Notes: generated by a model not told the origin, from the sequence alone. DNA of 64,000 nucleotides from Clostridioides difficile ATCC 9689 = DSM 1296 (GCF_001077535.1 NZ_CP011968.1:3968001-4032000), one strand, 5' to 3'. Numbered from the stretch's first letter, positions 21,230 to 30,257 are shown. Numbers and translations are program-made.

Positions 21230-21491
21230 AACTTATTTGTAATTTATCTTGATCTCTAAAAACTTGCAACTTTACATTAGATGTTAATAAATCTGAGTAA
21301 CTATAAGATACTCTAGGATATCCATTACTTTCATCATCTAACTTTATAACAAACACGCTTGGATAAACTTTTTCTAGTATACCCTCTTTTGTAATAATCT
21401 GCTTTCTTCCTTTATTAGCTTTCAACAATATTTTCTTTCCTATATGTCTCTCTAAGCTTACTCTTATCTTATCTAGAGTTTGAACAGTAGC
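21228..21491 (-). CDS. veg: Veg family protein
   Basis: Small basic protein of the Veg family, an SH3-like beta fold conserved in Firmicutes; in Bacillus subtilis Veg affects biofilm formation and spore outgrowth. The pattern LDKIRVSLERHIGKKILLKA then GILEKVYPSVFVIKLDD is characteristic. I start at GTG 21491 (87 aa), six bases after GAAGGTG; the longer frame to 21536 adds an unusual N terminus. It lies between yabG and sipL, both sporulation genes, on the same strand. Confidence 0.9.
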   Translation of the reverse strand, partial: ATVQTLDKIRVSLERHIGKKILLKANKGRKQIITKEGILEKVYPSVFVIKLDDESNGYPRVSYSYSDLLTSNVKLQVFRDQDKLQIS

Positions 21492-21641
21492 CACAATATC
21501 ACCTTCTTTAACGTTTATATGTTTACATAATATCACATATAAACATTTTTGTCAAATGTTTAAACTAATTATTTTATATATTTTTTGCAAAAATGTCAAT
21601 ACTATTTTTGAAGATATACAGTATAATTATGTTAATTTTTG

Positions 21642-22502
21642 CTAATGTAATATTGTTTTTGGCATTGCCCATCTAAATTTTCCTCTTGTTTCAGAACCAC
21701 CAATTCCCTTAACACCTGTAATAGTCTGCTCTATAACCTCATCAATAGGAACTACTACATCAATTCTTGAACAAGCAATTTTCTCCACTATAAAAACAGG
21801 GTCTAATGCATGTATCATTATTCTTCCAGGCGAACTTGCATAGTTTGCTCCTGCACTTATTATTTTTTCATAATTTGATTGGCATGCTCCTGCGAATATT
21901 ACAAGATTATCCAAATTTGGTTGCCATTTACGTGCTTCTTTTACTGTTTTAACAAAATTTGAAGAGTTTCTATAGTTACTCATATCTTCTATATCTCCTC
22001 TTTTTATTGTCATTGCATCATGACCTGTTATTACTAGTATATCCGGATTATATTTTTCTAGTAGTGCTCTTACTTCTTTATACTGATTTTGCTCTGAAAC
22101 AGCTACACCTACTGCAGGTATTCCAAGTTGAGCATATACATCCAAGCAAATTTTTAAATATTCTTTATCTCCATCTATCTGTAGTACTTTTCCAGGCATT
22201 CCATATGTGTTAGGATTTAATTGAAGTTTTGGAACTGCTCTAGTCATTCTTTTTTGTCTTTCTTTAGCTTTTCTTACTGACTTATATAATAAATTTTCTA
22301 CATTTTTATCTATTAATATATCTTTTATATCAGGTGCTTTTACTAATTCTAGGTCATCAATATAAGCATCTGCTATTACTCTAAATGCAATTCCCTTTAG
22401 TATAGCTATTTTCTCATTATTTTCATCTACACCAAAAGAGACTATTTTAAATACTATATCTTTGTTATGTGACTTTCTAGCTACAATGTCTCCTACCTTC
22501 AT
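21642..22502 (-). CDS. yabG: Sporulation-specific protease YabG
   Basis: Cysteine protease that trims coat and cortex-lytic proteins; in C. difficile it processes the germination proteins CspBA and prepro-SleC. The 286 aa protein matches YabG throughout: N-terminal VGDIVARKSHNKDIVFKIV, the middle PGKVLQIDGDKEYLKICLDV, DILVITGHDAM, VIFAGACQSNYEKIISAGAN and the end SETRGKFRWAMPKTI. Ribosome site GGAGG is eight bases before ATG. A late-sporulation promoter candidate is at 22535-22561. The gene precedes veg. Confidence 0.96.
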   Translation of the reverse strand: MKVGDIVARKSHNKDIVFKIVSFGVDENNEKIAILKGIAFRVIADAYIDDLELVKAPDIKDILIDKNVENLLYKSVRKAKERQKRMTRAVPKLQLNPNTYGMPGKVLQIDGDKEYLKICLDVYAQLGIPAVGVAVSEQNQYKEVRALLEKYNPDILVITGHDAMTIKRGDIEDMSNYRNSSNFVKTVKEARKWQPNLDNLVIFAGACQSNYEKIISAGANYASSPGRIMIHALDPVFIVEKIACSRIDVVVPIDEVIEQTITGVKGIGGSETRGKFRWAMPKTILH

Positions 22503-22534
22503 AGTTAAACCTCCAATAAATTTTTATCTTAGTT

Positions 22535-22561
22535 TATACTATGTTCGATATAAAACTTTGT
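22535..22561 (-). promoter_or_regulatory. Candidate sigma-K (or sigma-E) promoter of yabG
   Basis: Minus strand CATAGTATA (22535-22543) fits the mother-cell -10 CATAnnnTA exactly, and AC (22560-22561) is 16 bases upstream, as in the sigma-K consensus. It lies 33 bases ahead of the ATG. Sigma-E and sigma-K -10 boxes are alike, so the -35 makes the distinction tentative. Confidence 0.6.
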
Positions 22562-22585
22562 TTCCTAATGTCAAAAAAACATTTC

Positions 22586-23524
22586 TTATAATACTTCTTT
22601 TATCACTCTTAAAGCATTTTTATAGTATATCTTTTCTATATCATCTTCACTAAACCCTTCTTTTTTTAGAGGTTCATACAGTTTACCCATCTGAGATATA
22701 TCTTCAATCTCAACTTTTGAATCTATTCCATCAAAATCTGACCCTAGAGATACAACATCTATTCCTCCAACATTTACAATATGTTTTATGTGTCTAACCA
22801 TATCTTCAAGTTTACTTTCACTTTTATCACTTAAAAATAAGTGGAAGAAGTTTATACCTGTAACTCCACCTTTATTTGCTAATACTTTAATCATATCATC
22901 AGTTAAATTTCTAGAATGATTCATCATTGCTCTTGAATTAGAATGTGTAGCAATTATTGGTTTAGAAGAAATCTTTGCAATTTCATAAAATCCACCATCT
23001 GAAATATGAGAAACATCAACCAACATTCCCAATTCATTCATCTTATGTACCACTTCTCTTCCAAAATCAGTAAGCCCTTTTTCTCTATATTCTACTTTAT
23101 TATGAGGAAAGCTCAATTCATTCACATGATTCCAACTTATTGTCATCATTCTAACCCCTAAGTCGTAAAATTTCTTTAAATTTTCTAATTTACCTTCAAG
23201 TACTGCACCTTCCTCAATAGATAAAAGAGCTGTAAGTTTACCTTCTGATTGGTTTTTCATAATTTCTTCATAGTTAGTAGCTAAAGCTATTTCATCACTA
23301 TTTTTTTTCATTTCCTCATGAAATTTATTTGCCATACTCATGCAATAATCAAAAGGATGTTTTACTTCTTCAGTATCAACAAAAAGAGCAAATGTTTGAG
23401 CTAATGAATCCCCCTTTTTCAATCTGTCTATATCAACAGAATATTTATTAGACTTAAGTTCACTTGTTTCTACATTTTCCATTAATTTTGCTATAGTATC
23501 ACAATGTAAATCAAGAAATTTCAT
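22586..23524 (-). CDS. Membrane dipeptidase family (M19) zinc peptidase
   Basis: Hydrolyses dipeptides, usually with a D- or L-residue at the C terminus. The 312 aa protein shows the M19 metal ligands and surroundings: FLDLHCDTIAKL, the bridging-Glu region TALLSIEEGAVLEG, VRMMTISWNHVNEL, LGMLVDVSHISDGGFYEIA, IIATHSNSRAMMNHSRN and LGSDFDGID. There is no signal peptide or anchor, so it is probably cytosolic. It fits a peptide-fermenting lifestyle and may also recycle cell-wall dipeptides. It is transcribed alone after the SEC-C gene pair. Confidence 0.93.
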   Translation of the reverse strand: MKFLDLHCDTIAKLMENVETSELKSNKYSVDIDRLKKGDSLAQTFALFVDTEEVKHPFDYCMSMANKFHEEMKKNSDEIALATNYEEIMKNQSEGKLTALLSIEEGAVLEGKLENLKKFYDLGVRMMTISWNHVNELSFPHNKVEYREKGLTDFGREVVHKMNELGMLVDVSHISDGGFYEIAKISSKPIIATHSNSRAMMNHSRNLTDDMIKVLANKGGVTGINFFHLFLSDKSESKLEDMVRHIKHIVNVGGIDVVSLGSDFDGIDSKVEIEDISQMGKLYEPLKKEGFSEDDIEKIYYKNALRVIKEVL

Positions 23525-23633
23525 ATTTATACCCCCTGTATATTTTATATTTATATCTAAAAATAGAAATAGTTGTCCTTATAGACAACTATTGACAACT
23601 ATTTTTTAATATTCTTTTTAATATTACTTAATC

Positions 23634-23795
23634 TTATTCTTCTTTTAAGTTAGGTATTACTTTTTTAACTTCTTCAATTTGATGCCATGTTTTATCTATA
23701 TTATTTTCACTAATATATTTTTTTAAATCAGTTAAAGATGTAAAATCTTTAACTGATAAATTGTCATCATCATCTGCAAATCTTAAAATAAACAT
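23634..23795 (-). CDS. Small hypothetical protein (53 aa)
   Basis: A short frame from ATG 23795 (AAGGGAG four bases upstream) to TAA at 23634. It begins MFILRFADDDDNLSVKDFTS and continues with a lysine-rich, probably helical part ending VIPNLKEE. I do not recognise a family. Codon use resembles its neighbours, and it starts nine bases after the SEC-C gene ends, so it is likely the second gene of that operon. It carries no Cys, signal or membrane segment. Confidence 0.65.
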   Translation of the reverse strand: MFILRFADDDDNLSVKDFTSLTDLKKYISENNIDKTWHQIEEVKKVIPNLKEE

Positions 23796-23804
23796 GAGAC
23801 TCCC

Positions 23805-24302
23805 TTACTTTCCACAACATTTCTTATATTTTTTTCCGCTTCCACATGGGCATGAATCATTTCTTCCTATTTTTGCTTCTTTAACTATTGTTTTAGACTT
23901 CTTATAAGCCTTTATTATTTCTTTTCTTTGGTCTGCTGGTAGTATATCTTCCCAACCTTGTAAATTATATAGCCAATGAGCCTCAACAGTTACCATATTG
24001 TTATATAATTTTTCCCAATCTATTTTTATAGAAACTTCTTTATCAGCTTCTACTTCTTCTAAAACTATATCTTCTTTTAAGCTTTCACTTATTCCATCTA
24101 TGAATCCCATGAAAAATTCATTAGTAGTTCCAAATTTTTCAGCCAATTCACTTACTTTACCTTCAACAACATCCATTTTATTATTTAATATTTCATTGTA
24201 TATTCCAGCTTCAACTTTCAAATATTCTTCCCAGAATTTTACTTCTGCTTCTTGACTTTCATGATTATCACTTAAATTTCTCCATTCAGTATATAAACTC
24301 AT
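23805..24302 (-). CDS. SEC-C motif protein
   Basis: 165 aa; the C terminus is a SEC-C zinc-binding motif ([20 protein letters not shown]) like the tail of SecA and YecA proteins. The first 140 residues are acidic and mostly helical, with no recognised domain (it contains the patterns [20 protein letters not shown] and [20 protein letters not shown]). SEC-C tails bind zinc and often contact SecB or ribosomes; a role in protein handling is an inference. Ribosome site GGAGG, eight bases from ATG. A 53-aa gene follows directly. Confidence 0.88.
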   Translation of the reverse strand: MSLYTEWRNLSDNHESQEAEVKFWEEYLKVEAGIYNEILNNKMDVVEGKVSELAEKFGTTNEFFMGFIDGISESLKEDIVLEEVEADKEVSIKIDWEKLYNNMVTVEAHWLYNLQGWEDILPADQRKEIIKAYKKSKTIVKEAKIGRNDSCPCGSGKKYKKCCGK

Positions 24303-24416
24303 ACTTTTTCCTCCTAAGTATACCTATATTTTTATAGTTTTTATAGTATAAAATCTTTTAGTTAGATTGGAAGTTTCTTCTTTTTGATTATACCATATTC
24401 TATTTAAAGTTAACTC

Positions 24417-25127
24417 TTATATTATATCATAATTAAACAATTCTTTTAATACTTTTATAGCATACTCTTGGTTTATAAAATAAGGGCTTGTCGCAATTGT
24501 TATTACTTTGGCTTTTTTAATTAAGTTTTTTATCTTGTAAAATTTGAGTTCAAATGGTATATAGTCCATATCACTTGAAAATATATCCAAATCTATATCA
24601 AGAACAAACTCTGATTCTACTTCTAAATCAAATCCATATAGACTATCTATTATTATTAATTCTGAAAATATGTTATATTTTAAAGCAGGTTTTATAAAAC
24701 TTCCTACATTTAAAACTTCATTTGTATATCTAAATACATCTTTTAGATTATTTACATCTACATCATAGTTCTCAGGTTCTCTAGTATCCTTATGTTGGTC
24801 TACATGCACTAACTTGCATCCTTTTGTAAACTCACCCTTTAACAAAGATTTTGCCCAAAAATAAAATGCATGGTTATGATTGTCAAACACATATATCTTT
24901 TTATTTCCCAGGACATATTCGACCATATTCTCCAATCCTTTTGCTTTTATTTCCTTATTTTCATCTACTTCATTAAATACTACCTCATTGCCTAACCTTA
25001 CATCATTTAATGTACCATTTATTAGTTTTGGAACGTATATGCTCTTATTTTCTCTTTTATCATATGAAAATACATTATTTCCTACTGGTTTTTCTATATA
25101 AAATCCACTATATTCATAATTTTCCAT
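24417..25127 (-). CDS. UPF0489 family protein (arginase-like fold)
   Basis: 236 aa matching UPF0489, a family related in fold to arginase/deacetylase enzymes. Signature stretches: IYVFDNHNHAFYFWAKSL, KLVHVDQHKDTREPEN, EFVLDIDLDIFSSDMDYIPF and VITIATSPYFINQEYAI near the end. The His and Asp residues in these stretches are placed like metal ligands, so a metal-dependent amidohydrolase activity is plausible but unproven. It is a single gene with GGAGG 12 bases before ATG, a rather long spacing. Confidence 0.8.
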   Translation of the reverse strand: MENYEYSGFYIEKPVGNNVFSYDKRENKSIYVPKLINGTLNDVRLGNEVVFNEVDENKEIKAKGLENMVEYVLGNKKIYVFDNHNHAFYFWAKSLLKGEFTKGCKLVHVDQHKDTREPENYDVDVNNLKDVFRYTNEVLNVGSFIKPALKYNIFSELIIIDSLYGFDLEVESEFVLDIDLDIFSSDMDYIPFELKFYKIKNLIKKAKVITIATSPYFINQEYAIKVLKELFNYDII

Positions 25128-25186
25128 AAAACTTTATTTCCTCCATTGTTATATAAATATATAAGTTATAATTTTAAAAATTAAAA

Positions 25187-25280
25187 TGCACTTATTGTAA
25201 ATCATATCATCTATTATAGAAAACATCTTATATAACTAAATATAATATCTTCTCTCAATATGTATTATACAATAAGTGCA
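25187..25280 (-). terminator. Inverted repeat with long loop after the 25303-25833 gene
   Basis: TGCACTTATTGTA (25187-25199) and TACAATAAGTGCA (25268-25280) are perfect 13-base arms, 68 bases apart. On the minus strand TTTTAATTTT follows the second arm. It lies 23 bases after a stop codon, where a terminator is expected, but the long loop is unusual. Confidence 0.5.
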
Positions 25281-25302
25281 AAATATATTTATATAAAATA
25301 TA

Positions 25303-25833
25303 CTACATTCCTATAACAAAACCATCAGCTTCAATTGGAAGGTAACTAACTCTTCTATTCAACTCCACCTTTCCAAAAAATACTACCCAATATGGTCTAA
25401 AAATACTTTCAATTTTAACTATTTCAATCTCTGGGATTCCTCCCATAAACCTATGAGTTAATCTCATAGCCATTTTATTTGCCTTTGCTTTTACTCTTCG
25501 TTCGTCCTTATCACTATACTGCACAATATTACAATCCACATTTTTTACAATTTCATATGTAGGAAAATCTTGTACTATACTACCAGAACCTGTAGAACCA
25601 TTCACTAAAATTTTTAATTCATTTATATCATTAGAATATCTCCTATTCTTGAAAATGGGTTTCGTTTTGTGAATTTTAAGTGTGATAATTTTAAACTCTA
25701 TATAATGAAGTCTAACTTCATGAGCATATTTGTTCTTTAATATTAGCTTACTAAATAAAGAATTTTTTCCACTTTTAGCTATCTCTATAGCTTCTTCTTT
25801 TGTAATTCTTATAGGTAACGCTCTTATATCCAT
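25303..25833 (-). CDS. Hypothetical protein (176 aa)
   Basis: I do not recognise the family. It is basic, with an N-terminal helix (ITKEEAIEIAKSGKNSLFSK) and a beta-rich second half ending IESIFRPYWVVFFGKVEL and SYLPIEADGFVIGM. The ending, an aromatic WVVFFGK strand followed by a 'DG' turn, recalls PepSY-type small domains, but that is only a resemblance. No signal peptide, membrane helix or Cys pair. It lies 16 bases after a small membrane protein gene and probably forms an operon with it and the SSS symporter. Confidence 0.7.
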   Translation of the reverse strand: MDIRALPIRITKEEAIEIAKSGKNSLFSKLILKNKYAHEVRLHYIEFKIITLKIHKTKPIFKNRRYSNDINELKILVNGSTGSGSIVQDFPTYEIVKNVDCNIVQYSDKDERRVKAKANKMAMRLTHRFMGGIPEIEIVKIESIFRPYWVVFFGKVELNRRVSYLPIEADGFVIGM

Positions 25834-25849
25834 AAAATCATTCTCTTTC

Positions 25850-26080
25850 TTATTTTTTTCTTGTCATTTTTAAAACTCTATATATATAATCAAAAAATAT
25901 TACAATTACAACTGACATAACTCCATATGGAATTATTTTTCCAACTATAATATCATTTCTAGTCAATATACCATAAAATATAAATCCTGTTATTAAAAAG
26001 TACAATAATACTAGAAAACCGTCTATTCCAAGCCATTTTATTTCTAAATCTTTTTTTACCTTAGACACTAATTTAGACAT
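25850..26080 (-). CDS. Small two-helix membrane protein (76 aa)
   Basis: Two hydrophobic helices (about residues 20-41 and 48-67: FLVLLYFLITGFIFYGIL and VMSVVIVIFFDYIYRV) with a basic N terminus and C terminus (KMTRKK), so both ends are probably inside. The size and the place directly after the SSS symporter gene (14 bases) suggest an accessory subunit, like the small DUF997/DUF485-type partners of some symporters; no family was recognised. AAAGGAG lies eight bases before ATG. Confidence 0.75.
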   Translation of the reverse strand: MSKLVSKVKKDLEIKWLGIDGFLVLLYFLITGFIFYGILTRNDIIVGKIIPYGVMSVVIVIFFDYIYRVLKMTRKK

Positions 26081-26094
26081 AGCAGTTTCTCCTT

Positions 26095-27489
26095 TTATAG
26101 ATTATTTTGTGTATTTAAATTTTCACCTATTCTATTACCAATCATCCATGCAATAAATGAAAAAGGTATAGCTATCACAAGAGGCTCTAACTCAAAGCTC
26201 TGAACTGGAAATATTTTAAAATAACCAAAAGTCACTCCACCAACAATCATTCCTAAAATACCACCCATAGATGTTCTTCTTCCATTTCCAAGAAGCCCAC
26301 CTACTATAGGTACAAATGCCGAACCCATCCAAATACTTCCTACAAATATACATGCATCATATACATTTTCAAATCTAAATGCTACGCTAAGCCCCATAAC
26401 TGCTGCTAAACATACACCTATTCTAGTAAACTTTACTAATTGTTTCTGAGATAACTCTTTTTTTGTAATTCTTCCATATATATCATTTGCTAATGTAGCC
26501 CCAGCTGCTAGATAATAGCTATCCAATGTTGATATTATAGAACCTAAAATTCCTATTATAAATATTACTCTTATTCCTTGTGGTAATGTATCTAAAACTA
26601 AAGTTATATATCCAGCAGCTGGAGCCATTTCTGGATAAGTAGCTCTTACTATAAGTCCTGTCATAGTTAACACCATGTCAAAACATATCCATAGTGAAAA
26701 ACAGGTTAATAAGGCTCTTCTTCCAACCTTAGGAGAATCTGCTGCTGAAAATCTTTGATAAAAAGTTGGGTCTGAATAAGCTCCAAAAGAATATACAATT
26801 AACATCAATGCTTTCATAGCTGACATACCTTTTGTAGGGTGCATAAGCTGTGGTGCATCTTTGAGTGCTTCTGTAAGACCTTGAAACCCTCCTATTTGTT
26901 CAAATTGACCTGGCATAACCATAGTTAAACCAAATACCATACAAAAAAACAATACCATATCTGTAATGGCAACTCCCATAAGCCCACCAAGTACTGTAAG
27001 TACAACGACTACTCCTACCATTATTAATCCTATTAATTCTTTATCTATTTTCCATGCTACGTTACCTATAGTTCCCATAGCAGTTATTTCTCCAAGTTGT
27101 GCACAATATATAAACATCAAAATTGCCCCAATTATAGCAACATGCTTGCCATAAAAACTTTCCAGTAAATCAGGAACTGTTATATTGGTTCTTATATGAA
27201 TCCTTGGACCAACCCACAATGCTAAAGGCATTCTCCCAATATGTGCAGCTATTGACCAAACTGCCCATGCAGATATTCCATATATAGCCGCATACTCTAC
27301 ACTACCTACTGTACCAACTCCTCCATACCATGATGCAACCAAAGTTCCTACTATTAAGGACCATGGTAAACTTCGATTTCCTAGGTAATAACTTTCCATA
27401 TCTTTTACATTTCTAGAAAAATAATAACCTATTCCTAATAATATAAATGCAAATATAACTATAATCCCATTTTCCCAAAATGTTAACAT
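26095..27489 (-). CDS. Sodium:solute symporter family protein
   Basis: 464 aa, about 12-13 membrane helices, SSS family (Na+-coupled uptake of sugars, amino acids, vitamins or organic acids). Family features include SLIVGTLVASWYGGVGTVG in the first helices and GILGSIISTLDSYYLAAGAT in the sodium-binding helix 8 region. The substrate cannot be read from the sequence. I start at ATG 27489, seven bases after GGAG; the longer frame to 27504 has no ribosome site. It heads a unit with the small membrane protein and the 176-aa protein. Confidence 0.9.
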   Translation of the reverse strand: MLTFWENGIIVIFAFILLGIGYYFSRNVKDMESYYLGNRSLPWSLIVGTLVASWYGGVGTVGSVEYAAIYGISAWAVWSIAAHIGRMPLALWVGPRIHIRTNITVPDLLESFYGKHVAIIGAILMFIYCAQLGEITAMGTIGNVAWKIDKELIGLIMVGVVVVLTVLGGLMGVAITDMVLFFCMVFGLTMVMPGQFEQIGGFQGLTEALKDAPQLMHPTKGMSAMKALMLIVYSFGAYSDPTFYQRFSAADSPKVGRRALLTCFSLWICFDMVLTMTGLIVRATYPEMAPAAGYITLVLDTLPQGIRVIFIIGILGSIISTLDSYYLAAGATLANDIYGRITKKELSQKQLVKFTRIGVCLAAVMGLSVAFRFENVYDACIFVGSIWMGSAFVPIVGGLLGNGRRTSMGGILGMIVGGVTFGYFKIFPVQSFELEPLVIAIPFSFIAWMIGNRIGENLNTQNNL

Positions 27490-27545
27490 ATCTAATCTCC
27501 ACATTCTTATATTTTAATTTTTAACTTTAATATCTAAATATGAAC

Positions 27546-27579
27546 AACTCTACCCATTTCCATAAAAATAGGTAGAGTT
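27546..27579 (-). terminator. Terminator after the MFS gene
   Basis: AACTCTACC and GGTAGAGTT pair, extended inward by ATTT/AAAT with one mismatch. The T tract on the minus strand is short, so termination may be partial and allow readthrough into the SSS unit. Confidence 0.6.
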
Positions 27580-27614
27580 ATATAATAATTATAAGTATTT
27601 AAGTAATCTTGTTA

Positions 27615-28868
27615 TTAAGCAATTTTATTGTTTAAACCTTTATTTTCTCTTTTATTTATTTTATTTAAAGCATAAGTAGCAAATATCCCTATAACTGCAC
27701 ATACTACAGATAAAATAAATATATATGTATATCCTGTTTGTCCATATTTATCTAACCAATTACCTGCAATAGTGTAATAAAACGCATCTGGAGAAAATCC
27801 TATAAATGAAGCAAATCCAACTACTGCTCCTGTAGTTTCTAAAGATATATTAGACTCTGAAACAGATGCAAAGTATATACCTCTAAATCCAAATAAAATT
27901 ACACTTAGTATTATCATGTTTATTACAGCTATCCATATAAATCCTGTACTCTTAGGAATAACCAAGTAAGCAGCTGTACTTACTGTCATTAATATAAATC
28001 CTACAAACATTACTCTTATAGATGAACCAACTTTATCTGTTATAACACCAGCAACTGGAGATGCTCCCATTTTTATAACATAAGTTCTTATTATTGATAA
28101 AGCAGAAACTAGAGTCATTGGCATTACATAAACTTCTGATAAGTATGGACTTAAATAAGTTAAACTTGAGAATACTAAATAAGTTGAAAATATTATAAGA
28201 CCAATTAACCAAGCCTTTGGCATTGTAACTACTTTTAACAATGACTTAATACTTAATCCTTCATCTGATGCTCCACTATCTTTTTTCTCTTCTACTAAGA
28301 AAAATAGAAGTATACCACATATTATAGATGCTGCAGAATATAACCATACTACATATTTGAATCCTACTGTTATTTCAGCAAATTTACCAAAGAAATAAAG
28401 ACCTATAAAAGAAATTAATGTACCTGATACGCCTGATAACCCTTCATAAAAACCAAATATTCTTCCTTGCTCTGACTCACTTCCTTGCATTCTAACAACC
28501 TTAACAGAGGCTGAGAAGAAGGTTAATATTGTCGTAAATCCCCATAATACAAATATTAAAAGTATCATACTATATGATGGGAATGTAGAGAAATAAAATC
28601 CAAGTATTCCTGAAGCAATTAAAGAAAAAGTTATTAATTTTCTAACTGAGAATCTATCTGCAAACCATCCTCCTATAAAATAAGATACCATTCCTACTAA
28701 TCCATATAAACTCAATAAGTTCCCTATTTGTGTATGACTTAATGCTAAAGCTTGTTGCATTGGGTCATAAAATGATGATTTCATATATGGTAAACTATAC
28801 ATAGCTGTTGTTCCAAATGCCAATATGAATATTATCAAAAATCTTTTAACATTATTTTTGCTTTCCAT
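27615..28868 (-). CDS. MFS transporter
   Basis: 417 aa with about 12 membrane helices. The loop 2-3 signature GGWFADRFSVRKLI and the paired GVITDKVGSSIRVM mark a major facilitator of the anion/organic-acid or nitrate-type (UhpC/NarK-like) groups; the substrate is not evident. TAAGGAGAG lies before ATG. It lies 50 bases after the PLP lyase gene on the same strand, downstream of the MerR-type promoter, so export or uptake of that enzyme's substrate or product is a reasonable guess. Confidence 0.88.
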   Translation of the reverse strand: MESKNNVKRFLIIFILAFGTTAMYSLPYMKSSFYDPMQQALALSHTQIGNLLSLYGLVGMVSYFIGGWFADRFSVRKLITFSLIASGILGFYFSTFPSYSMILLIFVLWGFTTILTFFSASVKVVRMQGSESEQGRIFGFYEGLSGVSGTLISFIGLYFFGKFAEITVGFKYVVWLYSAASIICGILLFFLVEEKKDSGASDEGLSIKSLLKVVTMPKAWLIGLIIFSTYLVFSSLTYLSPYLSEVYVMPMTLVSALSIIRTYVIKMGASPVAGVITDKVGSSIRVMFVGFILMTVSTAAYLVIPKSTGFIWIAVINMIILSVILFGFRGIYFASVSESNISLETTGAVVGFASFIGFSPDAFYYTIAGNWLDKYGQTGYTYIFILSVVCAVIGIFATYALNKINKRENKGLNNKIA

Positions 28869-28918
28869 TGATTCTCTCTCCTTAAAATTTTATTGTTTAT
28901 AATCTCATTCATATAATT

Positions 28919-30073
28919 TTATTTTAATTTTTCTATTGCTTGTTTAAAATCATTTATTATATCATTTGAAGATTCTAATCCTACAGCTATTCTTATTAGA
29001 TTTTCCCCATTCATTTGAACTAATGTATGCTCTTCCCCTAAGCTTGTTGCTATTGTTGCAAGCTCTAAAGAATTCATTAATCTTCTACTAGCTTGGTCTC
29101 TTGTCAATCCATTGATACCATCCTTAAGTTTAAATGAAACTACACCTCCACCTAAACCATTCATTTGAGTTTTACAAAGCTCATATTGAGGATGAGATTT
29201 TAATGCTGGATACTTTACCAATTCCACATTCTCTTCTTCCTCTAAAAATTCTGCTACTGCTAATCCATTTTCACAATGCTTTTTCATCCTCATATCTAAC
29301 GTTTTCATACCCCTTAAAATCATCCATGCACTCATTGGTGGTAAAGATGCTCCTGTAAAACAACATAAACTTGGCCATCTAACTAAATCTATTAATTCTT
29401 TTGAACCTGCTACTGCTCCCCCTAAAGTATCCCCATGTCCATTTATAAACTTAGTAAGACTATGTATTACTAAATCTGCACCTAAATCTATTGGTCTTTG
29501 TACAATTGGTGTCCCAAAAGTACTATCAACTATAGCTAAGCTTTTATTTTCATGAGCAATTTCTGCTATTGTTTTTATATCTACTAAGTCTAATGATGGA
29601 TTTAAAGGACTTTCTATATAAACTATTTTAGTATTTGGTCTCATTGCTTCTTTTACATTTTGTGGATTTACTGCATCTACAAATGTAACTTCAACTCCAA
29701 ATTTAGATAACAACTCAGACATGAATAATTTAGTGTGTGAAAATATTCCATCTGAACTAACTATATGGTCACCACTTTTTACCAATGCTAATATAGTAGA
29801 GGTTATTGCCCCCATCCCTGATGTACTAGATATGGCACTTTCTGCATTTTCAAGCATAGCCAACTTAGCTTCTAACTCTGTAAGAGTAGGATTACACTCT
29901 CTTGTATACACATATCCCCATGTCATACACAACTCTTCAAAATGCTCTACTGTCTTTGCAGCAAATGTTGCTGTTTGACATATTGGTGTAGCCAATGCAC
30001 CTGTTGTTGGGTCTGCACTATGTCCCCAATGTATTATTTTTGTCTCTAAATTTTGATTAATATTGTTACTCAT
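28919..30073 (-). CDS. Cys/Met-metabolism PLP enzyme (methionine gamma-lyase / cystathionine lyase family)
   Basis: 384 aa gamma-family PLP enzyme. Landmarks: YTRECNPTLTELEAKLAMLE, SSTSGMGAI, VYIESPLNPSLDLVDI, DSTFGTP, and the PLP lysine at about 208 in LVIHSLTKFINGHGD. Family members cleave methionine, cystathionine or homocysteine, or synthesise cystathionine. The cysteine that marks classical methionine gamma-lyases (YGCT) is not present at the matching place (SSDGIFSHT), so the exact reaction is open. GGGAGG lies before ATG. The promoter has a MerR-type architecture, and an MFS transporter follows. Confidence 0.85.
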   Translation of the reverse strand: MSNNINQNLETKIIHWGHSADPTTGALATPICQTATFAAKTVEHFEELCMTWGYVYTRECNPTLTELEAKLAMLENAESAISSTSGMGAITSTILALVKSGDHIVSSDGIFSHTKLFMSELLSKFGVEVTFVDAVNPQNVKEAMRPNTKIVYIESPLNPSLDLVDIKTIAEIAHENKSLAIVDSTFGTPIVQRPIDLGADLVIHSLTKFINGHGDTLGGAVAGSKELIDLVRWPSLCCFTGASLPPMSAWMILRGMKTLDMRMKKHCENGLAVAEFLEEEENVELVKYPALKSHPQYELCKTQMNGLGGGVVSFKLKDGINGLTRDQASRRLMNSLELATIATSLGEEHTLVQMNGENLIRIAVGLESSNDIINDFKQAIEKLK

Positions 30074-30226
30074 TTTGATTTCCTCCCATTTTGACTTATT
30101 TATACAACGTTTTCCCTGCCAAATTTCATCAATTTAGCTTAGTCTTAATACATTTTTTCAAGTATACTTTTTTATTTGTTATAATTTCTAAAAATATGAC
30201 ACTTATTTTGTTTTTTTACAGTTCTA

Positions 30227-30257
30227 ATTATAAACTCTATAGTAACTATAGAGTCAA
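30227..30257 (-). promoter_or_regulatory. MerR-type promoter/operator of the PLP-lyase and MFS genes
   Basis: On the minus strand a -35 TTGACT (30252-30257) and a -10 TATAAT (30227-30232) are separated by 19 bases. The spacer is filled by a dyad with 10-base perfect arms, ACTCTATAGT and ACTATAGAGT (30234-30254). A 19-base spacer with an internal dyad is the hallmark of promoters activated by MerR-family proteins, which untwist the DNA. The start would be near 30220, with a leader of about 150 bases. Confidence 0.78.
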
